A DNA stretch of 34,768 nt from an uncultured Clostridium sp. (GTDB lineage Bacteria > Bacillota > Clostridia > Clostridiales > Clostridiaceae). The stretch covers positions 1 through 34,768 of the forward strand of contig CACZYK010000047.1 in the NCBI GenBank assembly GCA_902785295.1, given 5' to 3'. Shown piece after piece: positions 1 through 7,518 of this stretch. Made by a program: the position numbers and the translations under genes. The notes under the pieces were generated by a model. The model ran no database searches and had not been told where the DNA came from. It saw nothing but the letters and a program-made list of their open reading frames with translations. Position 1 is the stretch's first letter; each line of letters opens with the position of its first letter.

Positions 1-374
1 TAAAGAATTCAGGTCTAGTTTTCATGTGACTATGCCAGTCCACTAAATATGTATTTTCATGAGTATTTATAAAGTTCATGATTGAGTTATTTCTTTCTGC
101 TTCTTGTTCTAGAAAAGGAAGTATTATGTTTACTAATAATATTGGCTTACCATCAGCAGAATTATAAATTTGTTCAAGTGCATTAATATCAATCCCATTA
201 CTAGCATTTGTTCCTAGTGCCAAAACAACAGCATCACCAACAAGATTTTGTGATTTTAATGAATTAAATATATCCACAGATTGAGTAAGTTGCCTACACC
301 CCTCTGCATCTATTGTTGCAGCAGGCATATAATCATATAAGGAATTTATAGATATTGTACTTAAAGAATCTCTC
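1..374 (-). pseudogene. Out-of-frame SGNH-hydrolase tail of the acyltransferase
   Basis: Downstream of the acyltransferase stop, the minus strand stays open in another frame to the window edge. It reads as the rest of an SGNH/GDSL esterase domain: ISINSLYDYMPAATIDAE, then the LALGTN block (about 200-220), then LVNIILPF and VDWHSHM near the edge. Removing one GA from the GAGAGA tract (plus-strand TCTCTC at 369-374) would join the upstream frame as LIG-DSL-STIS, restoring the GDSL nucleophile motif. The catalytic Asp-x-x-His block would lie beyond position 1. This is therefore the C-terminal half of one gene and not a separate one. Whether the lesion is real or an assembly error cannot be told from here. 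Confidence 0.8.
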
Positions 375-1842
375 CAATAAGACAGAACTTTAAATTTCTA
401 TATTTAATATAATCATCAGTATTAATAATACTTTCATTACCAATCATGTCATTAATTCTATTTATACTATCTAAGACTTCCATTAATTTTGGGTCATCCA
501 CTACATTTGAAGCAAGGTTTTCTTCTTGAGGTTTAGTAGTTAGTGTCTCGCTTGGAGTTATTGTTTCATTTGGAGTTACTGCTGCAGTTTCTGTTTCTTC
601 ATTTTTAGCTTGTTCTAACTTTTGAGCATTAAGCTTATCTTGAATTTCCTTTTCTTTATTTGCCAATTCTTCCTTGAATTTATTTAGTTCACCTAATTTT
701 TCATTTCCATTTGTAAGATTATCATATGGAAATATTGTAATAGCTAACATCATAGATATAATAGCTGGAATGAAAACTTCACTTCGCCACCTCTCTTGAA
801 AAAGTCTTTCTGTAAGGTTATAAGAAATATCTGATATTATAAATGTAAGAATAATAAATATAACAGAAAAACTAACAAATGAAATATTATAATGAGCTAA
901 TTTTTTTTCTAAAATTTTAAGTATTGGATAGTGCCATAAATAAATAGAATAACTACGAGAAGATAAGTATTTAAATGGCTTACAAGATAAAATCTTGTAT
1001 ATTAATGTATTATTAGTATGTAATAGTGATAAAAATAAAGCTGTAATAAAAGAATAAATTGTAAATCCAAAATAAAATGTAAAAGAATTAGACTGCCAGT
1101 AAAACATTGGAAGAATAATCATAATTAAAAGAATTAATGAAATAATATTTTTAATAATTACATTAAGTTTAAATTTTATTGTCTTAGTTAATATAGCAGC
1201 AATCATACCAAAAAGAAATGATACAAGCCTTGTATCAAAACCATAATAAGCACGAGAAGGATCATTTTCAGGTGTATATATAAAAAACATAGAAATGATA
1301 GAATATATTGATAAAATCAAAAATAAAAGACTCCAAGAGCCAGACTTTTTATTTTTAAAAAGTGGATAAATTAATAAATAAAATGCTAAATAAAATTGCA
1401 TTTCTAGTGATAATGCCCAAATATGAGTAATTGGTTTTAAAAATCCAAAGCTTTCAAAGTAAGATTCACCAGTTACAATTTGTGCTATATTATTAAAACC
1501 TAAAATACTTCCTATTGCCTGCAATCTTAGAGATTTCAAAAATTGAGGATAAAAAGCAGCCATAATTATTACTATAATTATTACCATAAATACTAAAGGT
1601 GGAAGTAACTTTTTAAATCGTTTTAATAGTTGAGTAATAGGTGAAGTTTTCCTTTTTTTATCACTAAATGATATTGTTTTTCTCATAGTTAGATATCCTG
1701 TCATTACAAAAAATATAACAATACCAAGAAATCCCCCAGGAACAGCATTTGGCATTAAATGATAAAATACAACTCCTAATAAAGCAAGAGCACGTAAACC
1801 ATCATAAGAAGAAATATGATTTTTAAAATTTGTTTTATTCAT
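361..1842 (-). CDS. OatA-like membrane acyltransferase (acyltransferase 3), C-terminus frameshifted
   Basis: This is an integral membrane O-acyltransferase of the acyltransferase-3 family, which in OatA-type enzymes passes acyl groups through the membrane for O-acetylation of cell-wall or surface glycans. The N-terminus carries the family signature SYDGLRALALLGVVFYHL, followed by about ten hydrophobic segments to roughly residue 370. A charged, probably coiled linker (KEELANKEKEIQDK) and a Thr/Glu/Pro-rich stretch follow. OatA-type proteins then have an extracellular SGNH domain; here the frame breaks inside its GDSL motif and stops at 361. The ATG at 1842 was chosen because GGAG lies nine bases upstream; a GTG at 1866 and ATG at 1857 have no comparable site. 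It is divergent from an ECF sigma gene. Family confidence is high; substrate is unknown. Without the SGNH domain it is probably non-functional. Confidence 0.85.
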   Translation of the reverse strand: MNKTNFKNHISSYDGLRALALLGVVFYHLMPNAVPGGFLGIVIFFVMTGYLTMRKTISFSDKKRKTSPITQLLKRFKKLLPPLVFMVIIIVIIMAAFYPQFLKSLRLQAIGSILGFNNIAQIVTGESYFESFGFLKPITHIWALSLEMQFYLAFYLLIYPLFKNKKSGSWSLLFLILSIYSIISMFFIYTPENDPSRAYYGFDTRLVSFLFGMIAAILTKTIKFKLNVIIKNIISLILLIMIILPMFYWQSNSFTFYFGFTIYSFITALFLSLLHTNNTLIYKILSCKPFKYLSSRSYSIYLWHYPILKILEKKLAHYNISFVSFSVIFIILTFIISDISYNLTERLFQERWRSEVFIPAIISMMLAITIFPYDNLTNGNEKLGELNKFKEELANKEKEIQDKLNAQKLEQAKNEETETAAVTPNETITPSETLTTKPQEENLASNVVDDPKLMEVLDSINRINDMIGNESIINTDDYIKYRNLKFCLIGEIL

Positions 1843-2007
1843 ATAAAATAACTCCATTTTTAACACAAATTTCTAAAAAGAATAGCATAAGACAAAAATA
1901 TAATCAATAATTTATTAAAATAAATATCAAAATTAATAAAATCTTGTTAGAGTTATTGAAACTTTTTTAAATTTTTAACACACTTATATAATAAAGGTGG
2001 TGAGTTT

Positions 2008-2556
2008 ATGGATAATAGAAATATTAATTTTTTTAATAATATTTATGATAAAACATATAAAAAGTTATTGTTATATGTTTTAAAAAGATGTAGCAATATA
2101 GAAGATGTTTCGGATATTCTTCAAGAAATATATGCTGAAGTATACTTAACAATAAATAAAAAAGGTATTGATTATATTAAAAATTATGATGCATTTGTGA
2201 TAAAAATAGCAAAAACAAAAATATTTAAGCACTATAAGTTTATAGAAAAAATAAAAAATTTTATACCTATATTTTCATTAAACAATAAAGATGACAAGAT
2301 AACATTTTTTGATTTAAAAATAGAAGATTATTCTATTGAAGATGATATTATAAATAATACTTTAGTTGAAGAAATATCAAATTATATAAAAAGAAAACCA
2401 ATAGATATTCAAAGGATTTTTTATCTTTATTATTATTTTGAAATGACAATATCTGAGATTTCAAAGCAGCTTTCCATAAAAGAATCAACTGTTAAAAGTA
2501 AGCTTTATAGAACATTAAAAGATATAAGAAGATTATATAAAGGGAGTGGTGATTGA
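2008..2556 (+). CDS. ECF-type RNA polymerase sigma factor
   Basis: This 182-residue sigma-70 family protein has the two-domain ECF architecture. Region 2 contains NIEDVSDILQEIYAEVY, for core binding and -10 recognition. A linker follows, then region 4 with the helix-turn-helix MTISEISKQLSIKESTVKSK (about residues 147-166). It should direct polymerase to a small regulon, typically envelope stress in clostridia. The ribosome binding site AGGTGG precedes the ATG. The gene runs directly into a membrane protein with anti-sigma layout, as expected for a sigma/anti-sigma pair. A TTGAAAC element at 1956-1962 resembles the GAAAC core of ECF -35 boxes and could mean autoregulation, but no clear ECF -10 was found. 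The specific ECF group is not assigned. Confidence 0.9.
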   Translation: MDNRNINFFNNIYDKTYKKLLLYVLKRCSNIEDVSDILQEIYAEVYLTINKKGIDYIKNYDAFVIKIAKTKIFKHYKFIEKIKNFIPIFSLNNKDDKITFFDLKIEDYSIEDDIINNTLVEEISNYIKRKPIDIQRIFYLYYYFEMTISEISKQLSIKESTVKSKLYRTLKDIRRLYKGSGD

Positions 2557-2558
2557 GT

Positions 2559-3191
2559 ATGAAGGAAAAAGAATTTTTAAAAAAGGCTATTGAAAAAAAT
2601 ATAATTAATAAAGAAGAGATTTATAAAAATGCTATTAACATTGCTAAATCATCAACCTTAAATAAAAAACAGTCTTTTATAATGAAAAATAAAAAGTTTA
2701 TTATTGCAATTAGTATGTGTTTATTATTTGCTTTAGGAGTAAAAATAATTAATTTGCCTTTTAATAATGAAGGATTAATTATTAAGGCATATGCAGAAGA
2801 AAATTTTAATTTAGAAAATGATAATAGTTATGTTGAAATGAAATTAAATACAAAAGTTTTAATAGAATCATATTCACCATTAATGAGTAGTGTTCCAGGA
2901 ATGCCTTTTGAAATAAGCTATGAAGGAGCAGAAATAAATATTAGTGTTGATAAGGGCGATATACTTTATTGGGATGGAAGTAAAGAGGGAGACTCAAAAG
3001 TATATAATCAAGGAAAAAACTGTACATTTAATGATTCTCATAAAATTTATTGGTCTCCTTCTTATGATGAAGATGGTAATAAAGGAATTATGACTATTGA
3101 GGTTATAAAAAATGAGAAAATAGTTGAAGAAGCTATTATTCAATATATTGAAGATGATTATAAGTATTATGCAATATTATTAAGAAAATAA
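2559..3191 (+). CDS. Putative membrane anti-sigma factor
   Basis: The protein has a charged cytoplasmic N-terminus (about residues 1-45), one membrane segment (about 47-61, FIIAISMCLLFALGV) and an extracytoplasmic domain of about 145 residues rich in Asp, Glu and Tyr. This topology and its position right behind the ECF sigma gene suggest an anti-sigma factor that holds the sigma factor until an extracellular signal arrives. No zinc-binding ZAS motif and no recognisable RsiV lysozyme-binding domain was seen, so function rests on topology and context. Two starts are possible: TTG at 2553, overlapping the sigma stop, or ATG at 2559, two bases after it. The ATG is preferred; GGGAGTGGTGA precedes both. 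Translation is probably coupled to the sigma gene. Confidence 0.65.
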   Translation: MKEKEFLKKAIEKNIINKEEIYKNAINIAKSSTLNKKQSFIMKNKKFIIAISMCLLFALGVKIINLPFNNEGLIIKAYAEENFNLENDNSYVEMKLNTKVLIESYSPLMSSVPGMPFEISYEGAEINISVDKGDILYWDGSKEGDSKVYNQGKNCTFNDSHKIYWSPSYDEDGNKGIMTIEVIKNEKIVEEAIIQYIEDDYKYYAILLRK

Positions 3192-3207
3192 TATAAGCTT
3201 ATGAATA

Positions 3208-3238
3208 AACTGTGAAAAAGAAAATTCATAGTTTTTTT
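3208..3238 (+). terminator. Intrinsic terminator of the sigma/anti-sigma operon
   Basis: AACTGTGAA (3208-3216) pairs with TTCATAGTT (3225-3233) with one G-U pair, and a seven-T run (3232-3238) overlaps the end of the stem. It lies 17 bases after the anti-sigma stop codon. Confidence 0.8.
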
Positions 3239-3323
3239 AATCTAATTTTAATCTTTCTTATATTTTAGATTAATTTTCCAGGATTATTATATAGCCATAG
3301 TAAAGATATGGAGAGTGATTTAT

Positions 3324-3848
3324 ATGGAAAGAATTGAAATGGTAGAAAAATTAATGAGTAAAGCTAATGTGGGTTATGAAGAAGCACAACAAGCATTAGA
3401 AAGTACAAATTGGGACCTTCTTGATGCAATGGTTTATTTAGAAAGGCAAGGAAAAGTGAAAACATCTCAAGAAAATAAATCTATAGTGTTAGCAAAAGAA
3501 AGTTCAGAAGACAAGAAAGAGAAAAAACAAGGAGGAGTAGGTGCAATGTTTGGAAAAGTTTGCAGATTTGTAAAAAATCTTATTAAAAAAGGAAATGAAA
3601 ATTATTTTGAAATAAATAAGGAAGGAGAAAAGCCAATAAAAATATCTTTAACAATATCTACATTATTACTTATAATTGCATTTTCACCTGTTGTTGTATT
3701 ACTTGTAGTTGGATTATTTTTAGGATATAAATATTCTTTAACTGGTCCAGATATAAAATGTAATACAGTAAATGATATTTTAGGAAAAGCATCATCTTCT
3801 GCAGAAGATATAAAAAATGATTTCAATAGAGAATATAGAAATTGCTAA
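3324..3848 (+). CDS. DUF4342 (UBA-like) domain membrane protein, copy 1
   Basis: This 174-residue protein has an N-terminal UBA-like helical domain (MERIEMVEKLMSKANVGYEE to YLERQGK, about residues 1-45), as in clostridial DUF4342 proteins and resembling the EF-Ts N-terminus. A charged linker follows, then a strongly hydrophobic stretch (about residues 105-135) that can cross the membrane. The function of the family is not known. ATG at 3324 was chosen over GTG at 3315 because the protein then starts like its paralogue at 4031 and GGAG sits ten bases upstream. The two paralogues share the pattern ME(R/K)IEMVEKL.SKAN..YEEA, and the WD.LDA.VYLER block, but differ after the linker. It stands just upstream of the paralogue-led sensor operon. 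Confidence 0.8.
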   Translation: MERIEMVEKLMSKANVGYEEAQQALESTNWDLLDAMVYLERQGKVKTSQENKSIVLAKESSEDKKEKKQGGVGAMFGKVCRFVKNLIKKGNENYFEINKEGEKPIKISLTISTLLLIIAFSPVVVLLVVGLFLGYKYSLTGPDIKCNTVNDILGKASSSAEDIKNDFNREYRNC

Positions 3849-3901
3849 TTTTTAAGCATAAAAGATTAATTTATATGCAGAATTTTGATAGGATTAATTG
3901 G

Positions 3902-3939
3902 ATTAGAGGTTTTGAATTGTGAGATTCAGGACCTCTAAT
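3902..3939 (+). terminator. Two-level hairpin after DUF4342 copy 1
   Basis: ATTAGAGGT (3902-3910) pairs perfectly with ACCTCTAAT (3931-3939), and inside it TGAAT (3913-3917) pairs with ATTCA (3924-3928). The following sequence is T-rich but not a clean T tract, so it may be a terminator or another RNA or DNA element between the two paralogues. Confidence 0.5.
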
Positions 3940-3945
3940 TTGGTA

Positions 3946-4007
3946 TTTAGGTTATTTTTATATAATGATATAATTTAAATTAGATAATATAAATTTCCTA
4001 AGGAAAT
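3946..4007 (+). promoter_or_regulatory. Promoter and palindrome of the DUF4342/two-component operon
   Basis: A TATAAT box at 3969-3974 with an upstream TG (extended -10) has a weak -35, TTTAGG, at 3946-3951 with a 17-base spacer. About 20 bases downstream is a perfect 7-1-7 palindrome, ATTTCCT-A-AGGAAAT (3993-4007), positioned like an operator between promoter and gene. Which protein would bind it is unknown; the response regulator encoded downstream is one candidate. Confidence 0.5.
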
Positions 4008-4030
4008 ATGTATAAGAATGGAGGAGATTT

Positions 4031-4570
4031 ATGGAAAAAATTGAAATGGTAGAAAAATTGAAAAGTAAAGCTAATATAAGCTATGAAGAGGCTAAAGTTG
4101 CATTAGAGCAAGTAAATTGGGATATACTTGATGCTATTGTGTATTTAGAGAGAAGTGGAAAAATAGAAAAGCCTTCTGTAAGTACATATTTTACTAATGA
4201 ATATGAAGAAACTCCTAAAGAAAATTTTAATCAAATAATAGAAAGTAAGGAAAAGAAAAAAGAAAAATTTTCTGAAAGTTTTTTTGAAACAATATGCAGA
4301 ATTATAGATAAAGGAAATACAATATTATTTGTAATAAAAAAGAATAATAAAGTAGTATTAAAGCTTCCAATAACAGTAATAGTATTATTGATTTTATTTA
4401 CTTTTTCCACAATTATACTTCTATTAATAGTAGGTTTATTCTTTGAAATGGAGTTTTCATTAGAGGGATATAATATGGAAAATAGTGAGATTAATAAGTA
4501 TTTAAAGAGTATTTCTAAATATGTTATAAAAATAAAAAATGATTTTAAGAGGGATAAGGGAAATGGTTAG
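4031..4570 (+). CDS. DUF4342 (UBA-like) domain membrane protein, copy 2
   Basis: This 179-residue paralogue of the preceding DUF4342 gene has the same UBA-like N-terminal domain (about residues 1-45), a longer charged linker, and a hydrophobic segment at about residues 115-140 (ITVIVLLILFTFSTIILLLIVGLF). GGAGGAG precedes the ATG. The last eight bases overlap the response regulator start at 4563, so translation is probably coupled. A DUF4342 protein leading a sensor operon suggests it may act with the membrane kinase, for example in folding, tethering or signal input; this is inference, as no function is established for the family. Its C-terminal charged tail is probably cytoplasmic. Confidence 0.82.
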   Translation: MEKIEMVEKLKSKANISYEEAKVALEQVNWDILDAIVYLERSGKIEKPSVSTYFTNEYEETPKENFNQIIESKEKKKEKFSESFFETICRIIDKGNTILFVIKKNNKVVLKLPITVIVLLILFTFSTIILLLIVGLFFEMEFSLEGYNMENSEINKYLKSISKYVIKIKNDFKRDKGNG

Positions 4571-5246
4571 GATTTTAATTGTTGAAGATGAAGAAAAAAT
4601 TGCAAGATTTACAGAGCTGGAGTTAGTTCATGAAGGTTATGAAGTAATAAAAGCTGATAATGGAAGAGATGGTCTTGAAATAGCTGAAAAAGGAGATGTT
4701 GATTTAATTCTTCTTGATATAATGCTTCCACAGATTAATGGTCTTGAGGTTCTTAGAAGATTACGTAAAACTTCGGATATACCTGTAATAATGTTAACAG
4801 CTAGGGATGCTGTTATGGACAAAGTATCTGGGCTTGATGCAGGAGCAGATGATTATATAACAAAGCCATTTGCAATAGAGGAGCTTCTTGCAAGAATAAG
4901 AACAGCTTTAAAAAGAAAGACTATTATAGAAAAGAAGCAAAATTCAGATATTCTTAATTGTGGGTTATTATCTTTAGATAAGGCAAAGCATAAAGTAATC
5001 TATGATGGAAATACAATAGAGCTTACTCATAGAGAATTTAATCTTCTTCAAGTTTTATTAGAAAATAAAAATATAGTGCTTACAAGAGATGTATTAATGG
5101 AAAAGGTATGTGGCTATGATTATATAGGAGAGACTAATGTAATAGATGTTTATGTAAGATATTTAAGAACAAAAATAGATGATAAATTTAAAACAAAAAT
5201 AATCTCCACTGTGCGTGGAGTAGGGTATGTTATAAAGGATGAGTAA
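4563..5246 (+). CDS. OmpR/PhoB-family response regulator
   Basis: This 228-residue DNA-binding response regulator has a receiver domain (about residues 1-115) with the acidic pair E8-D9, the phospho-acceptor D52 in LLDIMLP, T79 and K101 in TKPF. A winged helix-turn-helix domain follows (about residues 130-227, HREFNLLQVLLENKNIVLTR and the conserved STVRGVGYVI end). The ATG at 4563 begins MVRILIVEDE; an earlier in-frame ATG at 4539 would add residues inside the upstream gene. Its end overlaps the kinase start by eight bases (ATGAGTAA). It is phosphorylated by the adjacent kinase and probably controls this operon and envelope genes. The partner kinase is clear; targets are not. It resembles the VanR/ArlR-type group by layout only. 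Confidence 0.95.
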   Translation: MVRILIVEDEEKIARFTELELVHEGYEVIKADNGRDGLEIAEKGDVDLILLDIMLPQINGLEVLRRLRKTSDIPVIMLTARDAVMDKVSGLDAGADDYITKPFAIEELLARIRTALKRKTIIEKKQNSDILNCGLLSLDKAKHKVIYDGNTIELTHREFNLLQVLLENKNIVLTRDVLMEKVCGYDYIGETNVIDVYVRYLRTKIDDKFKTKIISTVRGVGYVIKDE

Positions 5247-6492
5247 ATCAAAGCAAAATAAAAAAGTAACATCTATTGCTATAAAGCTTAATTCTTTATC
5301 TGTAAGCAAAATGTTTTCTAAGTTTCTTTTATTTGATATATTTTTAATAGCAATTATTATTTTATATTGGTGTATTGATGGTGAGGTCAATTATTATGGA
5401 CAGTTTGTTCTTGAGATAGAAAGAGTAGTTAATTTTTTTCCAATAGAAAGTGCTACCTATACTGCAATTTGGGCTGATGGAAAAACTTTGATAAGAGATG
5501 CAAGTGACTTTTTGTTAGCTGTGAAGAAAATAAGTATATGTGGATTAACTTTACAAGGAATTTTTATTCTAAAGGAAATGATATTTGGAACATCAAAGAT
5601 TAGAAAAATTTTAAAGCCCCTTGATGAAATAGCAGAGACTGCAAGTAGATTAAGTAATATGACATTTGATGAAGATAAGGTTCAAAATCTTGAAGAGGCA
5701 ATATCTAAAATTAGCCCTACAACATCAGATGAAAAGATTCATACAGGAGATAGTGAACTTCAGGGATTAGAACAATCTATAAATAATCTTTTAGATAGAA
5801 TGAGAGAAGCTTATAGGCAACAAGCAAGATTTGTTTCTGATGCTTCACATGAGCTTAGAACTCCTATTTCAGTAATTCAGGGATATGCTAATATGCTTGA
5901 TAGATGGGGTAAAAAAGATGAAAAAATATTAGATGAGTCAATCATAGCAATAAAAAGTGAATCTGAAAATATGAAAAATTTAGTAGAGCAGCTTTTATTT
6001 TTAGCTAGAGGAATTAATGGCAAAACCCAGCTTAATTGCAAGGAATTTTTACTTAATGATATGATAAATGAAGTATTTGAAGAATCAAAAATGATAGATG
6101 ATAATCATATATATGAATATGAGAAGTCAGATGATATAAAAGTTTATGCAGATGAGGGACTTCTTAAGCAAACAGCAAGAATCCTTATTGAAAATGCAGC
6201 TAAGTATACAGATAAGAATGAAGTAATAAAATTCAAAACAGGAATAAATGAAAAGGGAGAACCTTATTTTTATGTTCAAGATAGTGGCATAGGGATGGAT
6301 GAGAAGGATATATCACATATATTTGAACGTTTCTTTAGGGCTGATACTGCAAGGGATAGAAAGACAGGAGGAACAGGACTTGGCCTTTCTATTGCTAAAT
6401 GGATAATAGATAAGCATAGAGGATATTTTGGAGTATTAAGTAGAAAAGGAATAGGAACTAGAATAACTGTATTTCTTCCTAAAAACAATTGA
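5239..6492 (+). CDS. Membrane sensor histidine kinase
   Basis: This 417-residue kinase is the partner of the adjacent response regulator. Two hydrophobic segments (about residues 28-46 and 92-112) frame an extracellular loop of only about 45 residues. A linker that may form a HAMP-like region follows, then the HisKA helix with phospho-acceptor H204 in SDASHELRTPIS. The catalytic domain follows, with the N box (ENAAKYT), G1 (DSGIGM), F (ERFFRAD) and G2 (GGTGLGLSI) motifs. All catalytic motifs are intact. The short sensor loop suggests it senses within the membrane or via a partner, which makes the operon's DUF4342 membrane protein of interest. Translation is coupled to the regulator through an eight-base overlap. 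Confidence 0.95.
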   Translation: MSKSKQNKKVTSIAIKLNSLSVSKMFSKFLLFDIFLIAIIILYWCIDGEVNYYGQFVLEIERVVNFFPIESATYTAIWADGKTLIRDASDFLLAVKKISICGLTLQGIFILKEMIFGTSKIRKILKPLDEIAETASRLSNMTFDEDKVQNLEEAISKISPTTSDEKIHTGDSELQGLEQSINNLLDRMREAYRQQARFVSDASHELRTPISVIQGYANMLDRWGKKDEKILDESIIAIKSESENMKNLVEQLLFLARGINGKTQLNCKEFLLNDMINEVFEESKMIDDNHIYEYEKSDDIKVYADEGLLKQTARILIENAAKYTDKNEVIKFKTGINEKGEPYFYVQDSGIGMDEKDISHIFERFFRADTARDRKTGGTGLGLSIAKWIIDKHRGYFGVLSRKGIGTRITVFLPKNN

Positions 6493-6521
6493 CTTTAGAA
6501 AATATAATATGAGGTGGAAAA

Positions 6522-7391
6522 ATGAATGAAAGATATGATATAGCAATAGTAGGAAGTGGACCTGCAGGTTTATCTGCTGCATTAAATGCAAGAATAAGAA
6601 ATAAGAGTTTTATAATCTTTGGAAGTAAAAACCTTAGTAATAAGATTGAAAAAGCACAAAAAATTAATAATTATTTAGGTTTTTATAATAGAAGTGGAAA
6701 AGAAATTAAAGAAGAATTTCAAAAACACATAGAAGCTATGGATATAAATATCACAGAAGAAAAGGTAAATAATATATATTCTATGGGTGATTATTTTTCA
6801 CTTATGGTAAATGAAAAAATTTATGAAGCAACAACAGTAATATTAGCAACAGGAGTTAATTTTGGAAAACCATTTAAAGGAGAAGAGGAGTTTTTAGGTC
6901 GTGGAGTAGGATATTGTGCAACCTGTGATGCTCCATTATATAAAGAAAAGATTGTTACTATAATATCTTATAACAAACATGAAGAATCAGATGTTAATTT
7001 TATAGCTAATATAGCCTCTAAGGTTTATTATATTCCTATGTATAATGAAGAGGTTGAAGTGGATTCATCAATAGAAATTATAAAAGATACTCCACTTGAG
7101 ATAATTGGAGATAAAAAAGTGAATAAGCTTATTCTAAAAAATTCTGAAATAGATACTGATGGTGTATTTATTTTAAGAGATAGTGTATCACCAAAACAAT
7201 TAGTACCAGGTTTAAAGCTTGATGGAAGCCATGTTGAGGTGGATAGAAAAATGCAGACTAATTTAAAAGGATGCTTTGCAGCAGGAGATATAGTAGGAAC
7301 TCCATATCAATATATAAAAGCAGCAGGAGAAGGAAATATAGCAGCATTATCAGCAGTGGCATATATCGATGAAATAAAAAGAAATAAATAA
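6522..7391 (+). CDS. Thioredoxin-reductase-like flavoprotein without NADPH motif
   Basis: The N-terminal FAD-binding motif (VGSGPAGLSAAL, about residues 10-21), the redox disulfide C132-A-T-C135 and the second FAD motif (GCFAAGDIVGTPYQY) mark a low-Mr thioredoxin reductase homologue. The NADPH domain is odd: where NADPH enzymes have GGGxSA after the CxxC, this protein reads TIISYNKHEES, and the HRRxxxRA motif is also missing. That matches what is known of ferredoxin-dependent flavin thioredoxin reductases in clostridia, which do not bind pyridine nucleotides. At 289 residues it is slightly short for the family. GAGGTGG precedes the ATG, 30 bases after the kinase stop, so it ends the two-component operon. 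Reduction of thioredoxin by ferredoxin is inference. Confidence 0.85.
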   Translation: MNERYDIAIVGSGPAGLSAALNARIRNKSFIIFGSKNLSNKIEKAQKINNYLGFYNRSGKEIKEEFQKHIEAMDINITEEKVNNIYSMGDYFSLMVNEKIYEATTVILATGVNFGKPFKGEEEFLGRGVGYCATCDAPLYKEKIVTIISYNKHEESDVNFIANIASKVYYIPMYNEEVEVDSSIEIIKDTPLEIIGDKKVNKLILKNSEIDTDGVFILRDSVSPKQLVPGLKLDGSHVEVDRKMQTNLKGCFAAGDIVGTPYQYIKAAGEGNIAALSAVAYIDEIKRNK

Positions 7392-7397
7392 TTTGTA

Positions 7398-7427
7398 CTG
7401 ACATTTTTTTTTAGAAAATGATATAAT
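7398..7427 (+). promoter_or_regulatory. Promoter of the carD-type gene
   Basis: CTGACA (7398-7403) and TATAAT (7422-7427) are separated by 18 bases, and TG at 7419-7420 makes an extended -10. Transcription should start near 7434, just before the leader hairpin. Confidence 0.75.
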
Positions 7428-7434
7428 TTAAATA

Positions 7435-7498
7435 TAATCAACGTGTTGTTTACTATGGAACGTAAGTCCAGTTGTGTGAATAACACGTTATTTTTTTT
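7435..7498 (+). ncRNA. Structured leader RNA or small RNA with terminator-like end
   Basis: AACGTGTTGTTTAC (7440-7453) pairs with GTGAATAACACGTT (7476-7489) over 14 positions with two G-U pairs. Inside, TGGA (7456-7459) pairs with TCCA (7467-7470) around the loop ACGTAAG, leaving a 2 x 5 internal loop. Eight T residues (7491-7498) follow directly, and the ribosome binding site GGGAGAG comes next. From the promoter at 7398-7427, termination here would yield an RNA of about 64 nt. It could be an attenuator for the CarD-type gene or a small RNA made from its promoter. No known riboswitch class was recognised. Confidence 0.6.
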
Positions 7499-7518
7499 GA
7501 AGGGAGAGAAGAATAGTT

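Noticed and set aside
1987-1992. TATAAT just before the ECF sigma gene
   Set aside because: It lies only 16 bases from the ATG, overlapping the space needed for the ribosome binding site, and has no -35 at proper distance.
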